From: Kryptolebias marmoratus
Taxonomy: Eukaryota; Chordata; Actinopteri; Cyprinodontiformes; Rivulidae
Direction of reading: 5' to 3'
Length of the DNA stretch: 64,000 nt
NCBI RefSeq assembly: GCF_001649575.2
Contig: NC_051431.1
Span: forward strand, 13,743,191 to 13,807,190
Position numbers and translations under genes: made by a program. Below are positions 27,501-41,780 of the stretch, one piece after another. Position 1 is the stretch's first letter. Each line of letters opens with the position of its first letter. The notes below the pieces were generated by a model. That model was not told where the DNA came from, ran no database searches, and saw only the letters and a program-made list of their open reading frames with translations.

Positions 27501-30500
27501 CCCTATAACATGTTGCTGGGGGGAAAAAAAATTCATAATTAATTGTTTCTGTGAAATTTTGATTTTAGACCATATTTAGGTTTTGATAAATATTTATTTT
27601 TCACATTATAAAAATCCAACTTAAATCAAATGGGAAAAACAGACTAAATATGGCAGAAAAATAAACTAAATTTAAGACGAACTAAACTTAAAAGAAAAGT
27701 TTAGATCTGGAGGGATACAGATTAGAAAACAGTGAATTTCGGACTCATTAAACAGCTTTAACATCAAGTTATTGTTTACCAGCAACAGTTTTAAAAAAAC
27801 AAGATCTGTGAAAGTTGATTTACATTTTAATTTGATTACAATTATAATTCAATTGAAAAGCTACTGGGGAGGGAATCCAAATAACTGATTATAATTTCAC
27901 ATTTCAACCATAAAATATACAAGATTATATCAAACAACTAAACCACTGAAAGCCATGTTCACACACTGATGAAAAAATACACACAGTATATTACGGTAAG
28001 CAATAATGGTAAATGTTGGCTAAAGGCCTAAATAAAAAGACATACACAGACCGAGAGAGCAGTGCAGAGAGGAAGACTAGTTTCACTGTCCAGCCAACTG
28101 TGTTATTAACTTGCTCTGCACTGAATCAATTGACAAGTCCCCCATGTTTCTGTGTGTGTGTTAGCACTTGTGTCTGTGTGCTTTTCCTCTATTTTTTGCC
28201 TCTCCAGTTTCTATCTCTGGCTCTCTGACTGGTCAGGGTCAGTGGAAGATTGTCCCTCCTGTAGTCCTCCATTCTTCTTTCCTCAGATTATACAGAGTGT
28301 AGTCCTGTAGGGAAGCACTGTGGATTAAAATCCACTCTTGCTCTCCTGGGTCTTGTAGTACTCCTGGATCATTTTTGTTTTTTTTTTTTTTTTGGTCTCG
28401 TACTGTATAGAAGAGGTACAATGTCTTCATGCACACACTCCGCCACAACAAATGTGCTGCTTTTGGCATCATTTTAAGTGTACAGTGTTTATCAAAACTC
28501 TTTTGAGGATCCCACAGTGAGTGAAAACTCTCCTATTCTGTTTACAAGGGAACAGTTTGTGTCTCCAAAAATACATTTCACACTGCTTCAGCATTCAGGA
28601 GCTGCATGTGTGAGAACAGGTGCTGTGTTCACATTGAATGGCCTCCAGACCCCCTACAGTCCCATGGGAAGCAGAGCTGGTGGTGAAATAAGGCAACAAT
28701 GACCTTGGTTGAAGCACTGAACAATCAAGGAGAGACAGAAACATTTGGGTGTTAGGTTCTGTTGGTGGAAGCAAAGAGCATGACCTACAAGAGTCCCCTT
28801 GAGAGGGTTACAACAACACACCTGTATGCAGACAGATAAACCACACCAATCACAGAACTCATTGTTTTTCTGCAGGAGTTTTATAGAGCAAACGTTTGGG
28901 GACTCTGACTGTCTCTGCAAGCAACAAACACCTACTCAGCACCCAAACACTTAAATAACTTGTCACCTGAGCATTTATTCATGTTTACTGCTTAATGAAG
29001 TTTCATGAAGAAATGAGGCGGAGAGAAATAAAAACAGTCACTGATCATATTGAAGGATTTAAGGAGCTTTGGTATTGTGACATTGGGTGATTAAGACTCA
29101 TACATCCCTCAACGTTTGTTGTTTTGTTTGCTCTGTTTAAAAGGGAATTTTTAAAAAATCATGCACAATTACTCAGAGCAAGAACACACGTCCACATGTC
29201 ATTGTGCGTTAGAGAGAGAGAGACAAAAAAAACAATGAGAATAAGGCTAAGCTGAAGAAAGGCGGAGATAAGTGACTGAAAGCATGTGGTGGATTATTGT
29301 ATCCTGGCATTGTCCAAAGTAACAGGATGAGCACTGGCCCCTGTGACTGTGCTAATCCCATTAGACCAGCTAAACACTATTACTGCATGGTAATAATATA
29401 TCAAGAAAATGTTCCTGTATCATTTGAAACCTTTAAATCATCAGAATTGTGTGGCAATATGTGTGAAATCTGTTTATAGAAAATCAGCTTTGGCCTTTCA
29501 AACTGTAATTAGTATCGTATTAAAGAGGTCTCCCCTGAGTTTTGCAAACTTTTACATCATTGTAAGACACTACTTAGGAGTTTATCTGCTGCTGGAGATG
29601 TTCTCCATTTCAAAATATCATTAGATGAGTGGGATGTTCATTAAGAAATGTTTATTTGGTTCCTAAGCAATTCTGACACCTGTCAATAACTCCCATTTTC
29701 AATTAACTAATTAGTTTCCTAAATAACTGTTACTGCTTTAACTGTACCATTATTATTCATGACTGTTTCAGAATTGATTTTTTGGTTTGAATGAGGTTTT
29801 ATTTTTACAAAAGCAAAGTTTTCCCATCATCTACGAGAGATCTCATCTAAAGGTCAGTTTAGAGCAAGTTTAACACCAAAGTGTTTTGTGTTCTCCTCAA
29901 TTTGAGAGAGCTGTTTATTATTTGCATTCTGAAAAGGTGTGTGTCTGAGGTTGCATCAAGTATTATTGCTATAACAGTTCCTGTTTTGCATCTTTTTACT
30001 AATGACTACATATTTTCCTAAACCTTAACCTATGGATTGTCTTGCATTCAGTTGATAATACTCTTACATAATTGTTAAATTAAGCTTCCTTATTCGTTTT
30101 TTGGTTCTCAACAATCTCTTTCTTTTCTCTCATCTAAACGTCTACTAGTCACTCTTGACCTTCCAGACAATTGCACGCCAGTGGCTCTATCTGTGGGCCA
30201 GGCCTGCTGAGGGAGATATGGTGACTGACAGGTAATGACATCCACTGAGAGCTGAGATTCCCTCAGGGTGCACTGTCTGCTGGCCTGCCAGCTGGCCCAC
30301 CTGCCTGTCTTCTGTCCCCTGAGTCCAGAAATGAAACTACGACTGTCTCTCCAATACTGCTTTCATCATTTTAATCATTAACATTACCGTCTTTCTCCTC
30401 ATCATCACCAACTTTGAGATTATCAATGTGTCATTCACATCACACTGCAACAGTCCTCTCGCTGCTCGTCTTCCTCATGATCTGTCAATGTTACAGGTCT

Positions 30501-33500
30501 GCTCTGTGTTTTTCATTTGTCACCATGTTTTTGTCAGCCTCCCTCCCTTTTTTTCCATTTCTTTTGATCTGTAACTCTTCTTTTAACATCTCTTTCATCC
30601 TCCTGTGTCAGTCAGTCTGACTCTCAGGTTCAGGCAAAAATGTCATCCATCGTTGCTCGTATGAACTGGAAGACCAAATGAAAATGAACTTTTGACATTT
30701 TTTTCCATCTTTTTTTTCTTGCCCACCTTTTCTTTCTGGTGGGATGGGCCTTTTCCATGAAATGAATTCCTTCTGTGGTACAAAAACTGATGAAGTGGTG
30801 GTTGTTTAAAAGAGTAAAATATGTCTTTGTTAAGGGATGAGCATATGTGTTTATCTAGAAGACAGGAAAGGAGTTGGTGTCATAATTCACTGAAGCTGCC
30901 ATGACAATTGATAGGAACCACAGACTGTGCATCTGCTGCCGCCATTCTCTTTCAAGTAACGGTGTTTAAGTTTTTTTCTGTTGCCTCATCACATGTCATT
31001 TTGTTGTATAGTACAAGCTGGAGAAACAAACAGGCTGACATTATATTGATGTCTTGTAGTGCTATTCTGGTGTATTTGCAAAGATGCACAGATGTTTTTA
31101 AAAAGGTTTTTATAGGCCTATTATCAGACAAACAAATACATGTACAGTATAATTTTCTAATCTGTATTTCTCTTTTATGTGTGTGCTTGTTATTCAAAAG
31201 CACAATACTGGCACTGAATTATCTGATTTCCAATTCTATTTTCCCATCCATCCATTCACGCATTGAGTCATGGGTGAAACAGTATGACTGAAGATCCCTA
31301 CACCTTCCTCTGTCTGTTAGTTCTTCTTCCTGATGATTCAGATGGTTACAGAATTCCAGGGCATTTGTGCTGAGTGGTATAATCTCCCCAGCCAGTCCCA
31401 GGTTTGTTCCATGGCCTCTTCTAGGTGGTGCATGTCCAAATCACCTCCCTAGGAAGGTATCCAGAAGGCATTCTTGGCAAATGACCAAAGCATCTCAACT
31501 GGCTTCTTTCAATGTAAAAGATTAGATTCTCTTCTCTGAGATCCTTTTTAATAGTAGACTTCCTAGGCCCCTCCATAAAGGTGAGCACAGCTCATTTCAG
31601 ATTCATGGCCTCAGATTCTGAGGCATTAATTTTTATCCCAGCTGTTTTACACTTGGCTGCAAACTACTGCGGTGCCTGCTGAAAGTCCCAGCTCGATCAA
31701 ATCAACAGGTCTGTCATCTGCAAAATGCAGTAATGAAATCAGAGGCTTCCTGGTCTAGAGATCTTCTTTGCTGTGGAGGAAATTCTGTCCATAAAACTGG
31801 CAATCCCAACAGAGTCCAATACTTACTGGTAACAAGTCTGACTTATTACTGACAATGCAAGTTCTCACTTTGGTTGTAAAGGCCCGTATTAGGGGGTCTG
31901 AAACCCCATCCTTGATTGCTGGATACCATTGATAAAGGTCCAGTCACCAGGTGATCACAGACAAATCTGTCCGACAAATCTGGGCTCATGTTGAGGCCCT
32001 GGTATCTCTAGCCTGGGTGAGATGTCTGAATAACTTTTATACTAGTCCTTATACGTGTTAAAAATTTATTTGGTCTGGCTCATTAGCCACTGTGCCATGG
32101 CAGGCCTACTAGAGAGAAACCTCACCGAACAAAATACAGTAGCTTTTGAGGTTCTTAGGATACTCAAATCGTTCACACACAGTAACAAAGCAATTCATAC
32201 TTTTAGAGGTTTTATATAATTTTTAATGTATAATAAATGCAAACTTTCACTTTTATGTTCAAATAAATCTTATAATAAAGTTTGACTGTTACATAAGATT
32301 CACTTTAAAACAGTACAGGTAATCCCACAAGTAAAATGGGTTGTGTGAGCCTTTCTGAAGTCTGTGTTTTGACTTTTCTCGTGAGCTCTTACAGATGCTG
32401 AGGCCTTAAAGAAAATTATCTTACACTGTGTACAACTTTGACATCCTAAGCAATTTCTCTTTCCATCATCATCATACTGGGCCAGAGATGCTGTCCTTCT
32501 ATGAGAGTGACTGTCCTTGCCCATTTTTCCTCAGGAGTGGCTCACTGCTTCCACTTCCTCTCTACTGAAATGCCATGTCCTGAATAAAATTTGAGTATTT
32601 CTGCTGCAGATATAATCGCTTCTTTATAGAGATGATTTCAGCTAGTTTAGCTGGATTTTGTTATTTTCTGTCTTTGTTGCACAATGCTGGATATTTAAAA
32701 GTGTTCAATTATTGCAGCTGAAAGTCTTGGAGATTTGTTTATGGCTTTTATGTCAGCTGGTGTTCAAGGGCTATTGTGTAATAAATTTTCATATAAAGTT
32801 CAAAACTTTGTAGCTGTACAAACTAAATGCATTATCATTTTACCTGGATCAATCTTTTTATCAGAAAGAAAAGACCAGAAAAAGAAGAGCATGAGCAGAA
32901 GAACAACACAACCGTCGCTGTACGCACTCTTCTGTGCTTTATTAAAACAGTCGGAGGGCTGGAAATTGATTAAATGCTCATGCATGAGCCAAAATGTCTC
33001 ATGAATTGAACGTCATGTGTATCAGTTAAATCTCAATAGACTTTCTAATGTAAATGCAAAGACCATGAATAATATTTTTAGTCTGTCTTATTAACACAAG
33101 TTGTAATTTATGCTCAATAGTTTTATCTGTGTCACTTTATTATTTTGTATTAATAAAAAAAAGAGGTTAGACATTTTTCTTCTCCTCTGCTATTCTAAAA
33201 ACAACTTCATGTCAGCAGCTATCTCTCACTGGAACTAAACTTCAGGTTTTGCAGCTTGGACCCGACACCCAACAGGCCCGTGTTTTTAGAGACAAGCTCA
33301 TGCTTGTCTAACTGGAAAAAGTGAATCACACCACATGCTGTCTTTCCATGACAACCATAGATCTCCTTCTATCACCATGTTGACAAAAATAAACCACAAT
33401 TTCAAAAAAGTATGAGCATTTACTTCTAGTTACAGAAAAGTCATGGCCATTATGAAAACATCTGTACAATTTGTGGAGCAATAAATATGGTTGAGCTGAT

Positions 33501-34976
33501 TGAAGAGATAGACGAGCCTTGCAGTTTTTTATTGAGGAGACTTTTCCAAACTGAAGGGAGCAGATCTGAGGAAATAACAGTCCCCGCCTTGGATAAAAGG
33601 TATCACAGCCCTGTATTCATGGCAGAGATAGGAAGATGAACTTGTGGCTCTAAATACTAAAAATTTGACATAATCTAATGTGTTTGTTTAATGATGTGTT
33701 TGGGTATTTACCATCATTATGCTCATTTAGTATCTTTTTCTCTCAAACAGTGAGTTACATCCATTTTCTTTAATCCAGCTGATTATTAACAGCTTTTTGT
33801 TTTCACTGCTTCCCTTTTATCCTTTGTGGATGTCTTAAACTGACATTGCTGTGCTGAAAACAACAATTTTGTTTTCATTTTATCTGATTTTATTATGCAT
33901 CCATTAAGAACACTCCTTTGGTGTTATTCTATTAATAATAAAAGGCAGGAAATCATGTGCTGTTCATCCACTGGTTGTTTTTTGCTTCATGCCAACATCT
34001 TGATCATTATAACCATCTGCACTCGCTATGTTTCTGCCTATATCTGTTAAATTTTCACCCTTTAAATATTTTGTTTTAAAATGTTTCTTATTGTGAAGTA
34101 TTTTTAAGTGATACATTTGGGTTTTTTCAATGAATACTTTTTAAACCTTATCGGCTTCTGTGGTTCCTAAAGCCTCTGTGTCTTTACAATTGATGTAGCT
34201 GCACTCGGCCGGCTGTTGTTTTAAAGCTTTATGAAGCTCCGAGGGCTGCCTGGGAATGAGCTGAAGTGAAGCAGAAATTAAAGAGACATTATTCAAAGAA
34301 ATATATTCCCATGACACACAATCCTACAATGTGCACACTCACACTTAGCAAATAGTTACCCACATGCACTCCATATCCCATGAGTCCTGTATTAAAGACA
34401 AGCTACATGACAGCTTCTGTGCATTTATTCCCCTGAGTGAAATGAGCCTCAGATCATAAAGTGATGATAAATATGTACTGCATAGAAACTCTTAACATTG
34501 AATTGCCCAGTGGGTATCTATGTATTGCATACTGCAGAAGTGAGAATACGTCCATGTTAAAAAAAAAAGTCACCTTGAAGAAACAGCTTTACTTTGCTTT
34601 TGTTGCCTTTATGTAGAGTGATTTAATTTCATCGTGGTAAAATAAAAGCCACAGATGGAAACACCATACAACAAAAGTATTTACAACTGTTCATAAAAAA
34701 ATTCTAATATTTTACTTCTATTTTTGTACTTTTGTTTTGCTAAATTCACTCAATCATCGTCACTGTAGAGAAAACCAAAGATGCACATATTTCTGAAGAG
34801 TTGTTCTACTATTTACAGATTTAAAAAATAATAATTTTTAACAAATTTGAGTGTCTAAGTTGTTGTTGTTCTCTAGCTGTAGTTTTTAAATTGATTTTAT
34901 TTATAGTGCTATTTTTAACCAAATAGGTTTATACTGTAAATGTTTTAATGCCATCGTAGTAAACATTAGTGTGTGT

Positions 34977-35029
<53 letters not shown>

Positions 35030-38000
35030 CATACATACATACATACACTGTAATGTTTTATCTGCCCTGCTAAGACTTTTTTTCATATTGGTGTCATCAT
35101 GCTGTAATTACTTGACCTGACGGCTCTGAGAACAAGATCACAAGCTGTATTCTCTGATGTCCTTCTTGTCCCAGGCAATAAAGTAACGAGCTGTCGGCAG
35201 AGAAATGCCGTCACAGACCATCAACAAGAACAAGAGAGGTTTCTAATTATTCTCTTTATCCGACTCTTGTCATTTATTCTTAACTGTCTGGCCTTGTTCG
35301 TACACAGGAGTTGGAAAACAAAGGCAGCGTTTCCTCATTTACTTCCCAGTTGATGTTCTTCTACGTTTTTTTTTATGACTCCGAGAAGCTATTAGTCTTC
35401 CTTTTAATTAGTTTCATCAGTAATTATCATAATTATTGACTGCTTCCCATTGATATTTACATTCAAATTGTTAACATATTTTTTTCCTGAAGAGCACCAG
35501 CTGCAGGAGAAAATGAAGTGAAACTATCAAACATTTCAAAAGTCAGTGTGAGTCACCTTTAACATTCAGCCTCAGATTAATAAGACTTAACACATCAGTT
35601 CGCTCCCACACAATATTATAGGAGTGTGTAGGCTGTAATTATATTTGTGACATCAGGAAATCAGTTTCTTGTCACAGGATCTTTAGTGAGCAACTTTTTC
35701 CAATTATGTTAGCACCTCCGCTCCCCTCAGTATTTCACACCACAGGGCTTGAGGATAACATTGATTAAAGAGTGGAACAAGAAGCTTCATTTTCCGTGCA
35801 GACAGACAAGCAGATTGATTGGCTGTAGCACAGTTTACAGTATTACTACTACAAGTGAATAAAATTGCTATTAGACAAACATGAAGCTCTGTATTTGGCT
35901 GCTTAAATGCACAAGTGTGTGGCTGTTTTAGGCACACACATCCACACATTCATATATAAACATGAAACATCTGACACTAATAGCAGTCTAGTTTTCTGCT
36001 AATTAATGTCAAAACGACAAATAAATGAGAAATAATTCTGCATAAAAGGTGTTTGATTTTTTAACTGTTTAAAATTGAGCTGAAAAAAACTGCAGAACTG
36101 GCCCAGCTGCTGTTTACAGTGTGCTAAAAAATTAGAATTTAGGTTGTTGTTTTATTATAATAACTGTAACCTTGTTAATTTGGATTGTGAATCATGATGA
36201 TGAAATGTATCGCTTTAAGTGGAGTTAAAATTGAAATCAACAGTGTTTTTTTTTTTTCATTTTTGAGTTTATGTTTGTGATCATCTTCATTCTGTTTTTT
36301 TTAATTACTTTTTTGTTCTGGTTTGTGTTTTTATGTTGTTTTTTTTAATCATCTTAGGTTTGGATGTTGTTCTTGTTTCATTTGTGGTGTTACTGGGTTT
36401 CCTCAGTTTGAATTGTTTAAGTTAGTTTTTTGCTCTCTCCTCACAAATATAACCAGTAATGACATTAACCACTGAATGGTTAAAATTTTCAAATGGTTAT
36501 ACAGTAGTTGGTAACTTTACAGATATTGAGCTTAATTTGGAGTAGTAGTAGCTGAGAGTCATTAATCAAACATTCTCTAAGCACTAACACATCTTGATAA
36601 ATCTCATTATAATACATTTGATCATGCATGACATCATTTGTCCAAGGTTAGACTAAATGGTTACAACACTGTCCCTTCCCACCAAAAGATGATCTCTAAA
36701 ACTCTGATATGAAAGATAGCAAGCGATATGGCTTCCTTTAAGAAACATGTGGCCTTTACTTTGGTCTGTGTTTAACATTCTGCCTGAGTAAAATAGAGAT
36801 TCAGCCCATGAGTTAGTAAAGGAGATCCTTCAGTAAAAATAAATAGGTTTTTAATTCTTGACCACAATTTTCCAGAAACACCTTAAGCTTCAGCATCATA
36901 AAAGCCATTGCTCCCTGTCAGAGGGAGAAATAAAACTGTTGGAGTAGAAAATGAATAAAAGTGTGCGGTAACATTTTAAAGTTTTAAAAGCTTCTTCTTT
37001 AATTTAAATCAGATGATAAAGATGGATAATTTCCCAGCTACAAATCCAAGACATTTAATGATAAAACTGATTGTATATATGTGAATGAGTTTGTGATGTC
37101 ATGATGACTCAATGAATGTCAGGACACATGGTTTCTCTCTGGATCACAGAATTCCTAATGAGATGGCCAGTGTTGTTCACTTCTCCTGTTAGTGGTTTTA
37201 TTGTTGAGGCTAACTGTGTGCAGCAGGAAGAAAACACAATAATTGTGTTTTCTAATGTTTTAAGCAAAGGTGACAAAAATCTGTTAGTTTTAAAATGGCT
37301 CCCTGGAATATTAATTGCAGTCATCAGCTTTGTAGAGTTTATATGTAGTTTGTTTTGTCCTCAGAGTAATGGTTTGAGACTCTGTGTGTGTTGTTACTCT
37401 GGAGATTGTTCCCAATGAAATCAGCCATGTTTACTAAACAATTACATTTATCAGAGGCGCTAAAAGACCTCAGGAGATACAATTTCTAAGCTGTGTGCCA
37501 TTATCTTTGTTTCTAACAGACTTATCTTCCTTACAGTCCTGAGCTCGCTACGCCTCAGTGTATCTCCTTGATACTCATTGATTGGTTTTAATGGATCGAG
37601 CTGCTGCTCATGAGTGAAAACAGTCTCTCTTGTTTGCCAAATGTCATGTACTGACCAATCCAAAATGTCAATTCCTGTGGGACCAATACGTGTCAGAAAC
37701 GTACATTTCTTTCAAGAAATGTTCTTTCTTTCTAATGTCTATTAATAGCTTTAACCTGAAATTATTTTCTACACTTTACAGATTTTTATTAGTGTTTTTT
37801 CAAATCTAAACATCGATTTTTTGAAACAGCAAATCATCATCAGGTCTAATATAGTTTTTATATACTGTAAATATTTTCATCATCATATATAATGTACGCA
37901 ATATTGTGTCATATTGGTCTCTATCTTTTATGACAATAGATCAAGTAAAGAAATCTTAATATGAATTGTTTTGTTGCTGTTTTTTTTAGTTTTTAAGACA

Positions 38001-41000
38001 ACATCTACATCTAAGTTATCAATAATTGTGTGCCTTTGGTGTAATTTACTAACAGTGCGTCAGTAATCACATTAATCTGTTTATTAGCTCCTAATGATCA
38101 AGGAACATTCTGTAATACTAATAAGGGAAAAAAATTGTTCTTTGTCCAACTTTTCCTCAGACAGAAATTGGAACAACCTTGCATCACCTCCTTCTAGTTT
38201 TTTTTAGTCCTCTGTAGACTCTGGCTTGCTGAGACTCTGTCCTTTGATATCAGATGAGTAAATATGTCTCATCTTTGCACGTAAAATTTAGATGTTGTTT
38301 ACTCAGCTGTGTGATCAGGTTTGATAATGTCACATCAAACATGTTCCAGCTCTGAATGTACCTCTGCAGAATTTACTGTGATATGATTAGAGTTGAAGTT
38401 AGAACACACAGCCTGCAGTTTTTCTCTTTAATGAATGAGTCTGGAACACATTTGAGCTTCATTTACAAAGCAATGAAATGTTTGTTTTGAGCCTGATTAG
38501 TTGGAATCATTTCTGAGTTGGTGGCTGCTTGGTGAGCCTTTGTGTTTCCCAAATATAACATTAATCATAAAGGCTGCTGTAAGACATCTGTTGCTCTTTT
38601 TATTAATATTTTTTTTTCTTTTTACTCTGAGTGCAGACCTGCTGCTGAGGTTTTCCCTTTCATGCAAATATCAATTCTTGCAGCCTGCTGAAATGGGTGG
38701 CCCAGAACATGAACAAGCAGTTGATGTGAAATATTTAAAGATTGTTGAAATATGAATGACTTCCTGTGGTTCTGATGAGTTTTGATGCAATTCAGAGCTG
38801 CTGGGATCGTGTAAGAAGCTAATTCAGGATCAGACTCACGATGAAAACCATGAAGCAGAGGATTATTTCAGTATCTATAAAAACATAGTGTGTCAATGCA
38901 ATCCCCCCCACCTCCCCCCAGTTTTACATCACCGAACACAAATGATGTTTGCTCTGCAGACTTACCTTCCAGTTTGATGTTAATGTTGTTAAAGGTCACA
39001 GAATATGTTCATGATGTGATTAAAATATTGTAGCATGCGTGCTAGTGTGTCACGTCTCCTTTTTAATATCAGGCTCTGCTGTCTTATTTATGCAGGGTTA
39101 CATGATTTCTTCTGTATGGATCAAAAATGGTGCAGTAGGTTTAAACAATCTCTTTAATATTTGCTTAGAAAAGCCAGATACAAGGCTGTGTTGCATTACA
39201 GCAAAAATGACACCTGGACTGCATATAAATCACTTCAAATGAAATTTGTTTTACTACTCTTTAATGTTCTTGTGGACAAACTAATTTAATTTGGTCATAA
39301 ACTCAGGATGCATCTCCAAAAAGCTGCTGCTTTCACTGCAGTCTTTTTATGAAAACATAAAAATGGACAAATGTTTGAAATACTTGATGAAACACAAAGA
39401 GTATTAAGAAACTAAATGTTTAGTGCTTTGGAAAATACCTCATAGGGGGGAAAATAAAGCTTTCAAGATTTTATTATGTATATCCTATAATTACATGACT
39501 GCATCCAGCCTTTTGAACACAATTGCTATCAGAATATATGGATTTATTAAGAATAATGTACCATTATAGGCACTCGAGATTAAAGGCAAGCAGTGCTCAC
39601 AAAATGTCAAGTGAGTATTGGTTCTAATAAATCCAGGCACCATGGGAGCAGCTTTCAGTAGAACTTTTATTGCAGGAAGAAAAAAGGATTCATGTTTTCA
39701 GATCAGGAGCTGTAGAGGCCACACTGCCTCCCATTTGTTAGGAAAAATGGTTCAGATTTACTTACCAGTCAGAGAAGTTTCTTCTTTCTCAGCCTCACAA
39801 ATCAAACGTGTTTTCCTTTTTTTTCCCCAGCTGCTATCCTTGACGATCCAATGGAGTGCAGCAGAGGAGAACGTTTAGCCATCACGCTGGCCAAAAACAA
39901 CATCAACAGGAGCAGCAACCGCTCCACCACAAGCAAGCTGGAGGTGGACATCTTTGAACTGCTGAGAGACAGTGAATATGAGATGGGAGAAACAAGTAAG
40001 GACCATAAATTAAATGCTGAGAAGAAGCTTGTGTGTCGGTGTGTTTGTGTGTGTTGGTTTGAGTCTGCCGGGTCAAGATTTGTGTTTGTGTCAAATGTGA
40101 AAAAGACACAATAATTGTGAAGCAGTGTTCAGTCCAGTCAGCAAACACACAAACACAAGTGTCTCCTGAATCAGGAAGTCAGATATTTCAAAATGGGCTG
40201 ACACTTTTTCATTTACTGTTACGTGGTTTTCTTTAATCTGGTGAAACTTTATTTTTTATTATAAAAATTGACAGACTGGCATGTTGCAGGAGCTCCTGAC
40301 AAATTATTTTATTTTCTGAGCTGACTTTTGTTTTCTACCATATTAGAAACTTCCATTGAGATGTTTTCTCTGTCTTTACAAATTGGTATTCTCTGAAAAA
40401 CAGTGTAATTCACTGTGTTCAGAAATTCATTCATTCATTCATTTATTTCCAGTATTTTAGGTAAAATATATACTTCTAAATTTTAAAAAAACAATTAAAA
40501 TAAATATTTTGACAATGTTTGTCCAACTACAGAGTTTAGATACTGTTACTAAGATCATATTTAACTGCAATTTCAAATGTTGTTCAGGTTTGTTTTAGTC
40601 ATCAGGAAAGGCAGATGACGCACAATTTTGAGCCTATAAAATCATTAAATCTTGTAGTAGTTTATAAGACAGCAAAAAAAAAACAAAGATCTGTTTCCAG
40701 ACACCGTTATAAGATTCCATGTGACAGATGCAAGACTCACAGTGAAGTCATTAGCACTAACTAAAGATCCTGCTTTTTATCAGTCACATTGACACTCTTA
40801 ATTGACATTTATCTAGAACAATAAGGCACCATGTGGCTTATCACACCTTCCTTTTTATTGGTTTTATTCTTTTAATTTTCATTAAAAACCCTCCAAAGTC
40901 AGTACAGCACAGCATGTGTCTTTAGAAAATGACCAACATTATCCACCGTGGCAAGAAGTGGAGGGATTGATTTTCAATATGATTCAGTCAAACAAACACA

Positions 41001-41721
41001 AAAGCTTCGGTGTTGCTGCTGATTCTGTAGAAACACCCGCGCAGTTTCCACACCAACAAGAAACTGTGTTATTTTCTCTGCCTGGATAAAGACAAACCCA
41101 GGCTGAATGCTGTTGTTGCAGTGTTTTTCTGTCTGTGTGTGTGTGTGTGTGCAGAGCAGCGTCTCATAATGTGTGTGAGCTAGATTGTGTGTACACAGTA
41201 CAAATGTTGTGTGTGTATGTGTGTGTGATTAGAACCAGGAATTGGATTAGGGATGGATCAGCGGTCTCAGTTAGATGAAATATCAAAGCAGGGCTGCCAG
41301 CAAAGAAAAATTGCTTGCATATGGTTTTTTTTTACATGCAGACTGAGAAACACTGTTCATTTATTTCCCCCACCCCACCCCCCTTGGAGGGAGGGATGTT
41401 CTTTATTTTAAACATTGTTTAAAATAAAGTTGTGGTATCTCATTCAAGCATACTGTTTAGGGGCTGTAAAATAATAATATGAATATTACACATTTTGCAC
41501 AGATTTGAGGAGCTTGAAAGTTCTCACATCCTTAAGAGCTATTTTGAGCCCCTCATCTAGCAGGATTAACATTACCCTTATGAATGTAAAAGTAATTTTG
41601 TCTTTGAACTTAGGAAAAATGTTTGTTACAGTCAGATTGTATTATTACTGGCAGTGAGAAAGACATTAAATTTAATTGTAACAATGACAAATCAAATCAC
41701 TCCGCTTTATAATTTAGCAAA

Positions 41722-41780
<59 letters not shown>

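Larger units (their letters stand above)
18554..39830 (+). other. grik4: grik4 intron 1 (21.3 kb)
   Basis: Phase-1 intron with GTAAAC donor and CCCCAG acceptor. It contains one 100-N gap (23092-23191), an L2/Maui-type fragment, an LTR-like element, a Rex3-type relic, a long AT/ACAT repeat and an exon-like 65-nt segment. The rest shows nothing I can name. A long first coding intron is normal for kainate-receptor genes and often holds regulatory DNA. Confidence 0.85.

Noticed and set aside
28370..28393. T-run with a minus-strand frame to its left, considered as a processed pseudogene with a poly-A tail
   Set aside because: The translation matched nothing I know, and no target-site duplication is visible.
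39851..40114. 87-codon frame starting inside exon 2 and running into intron 2
   Set aside because: The first part is the true exon in frame; the remainder passes the GTAAGG donor and becomes GT-rich intron.
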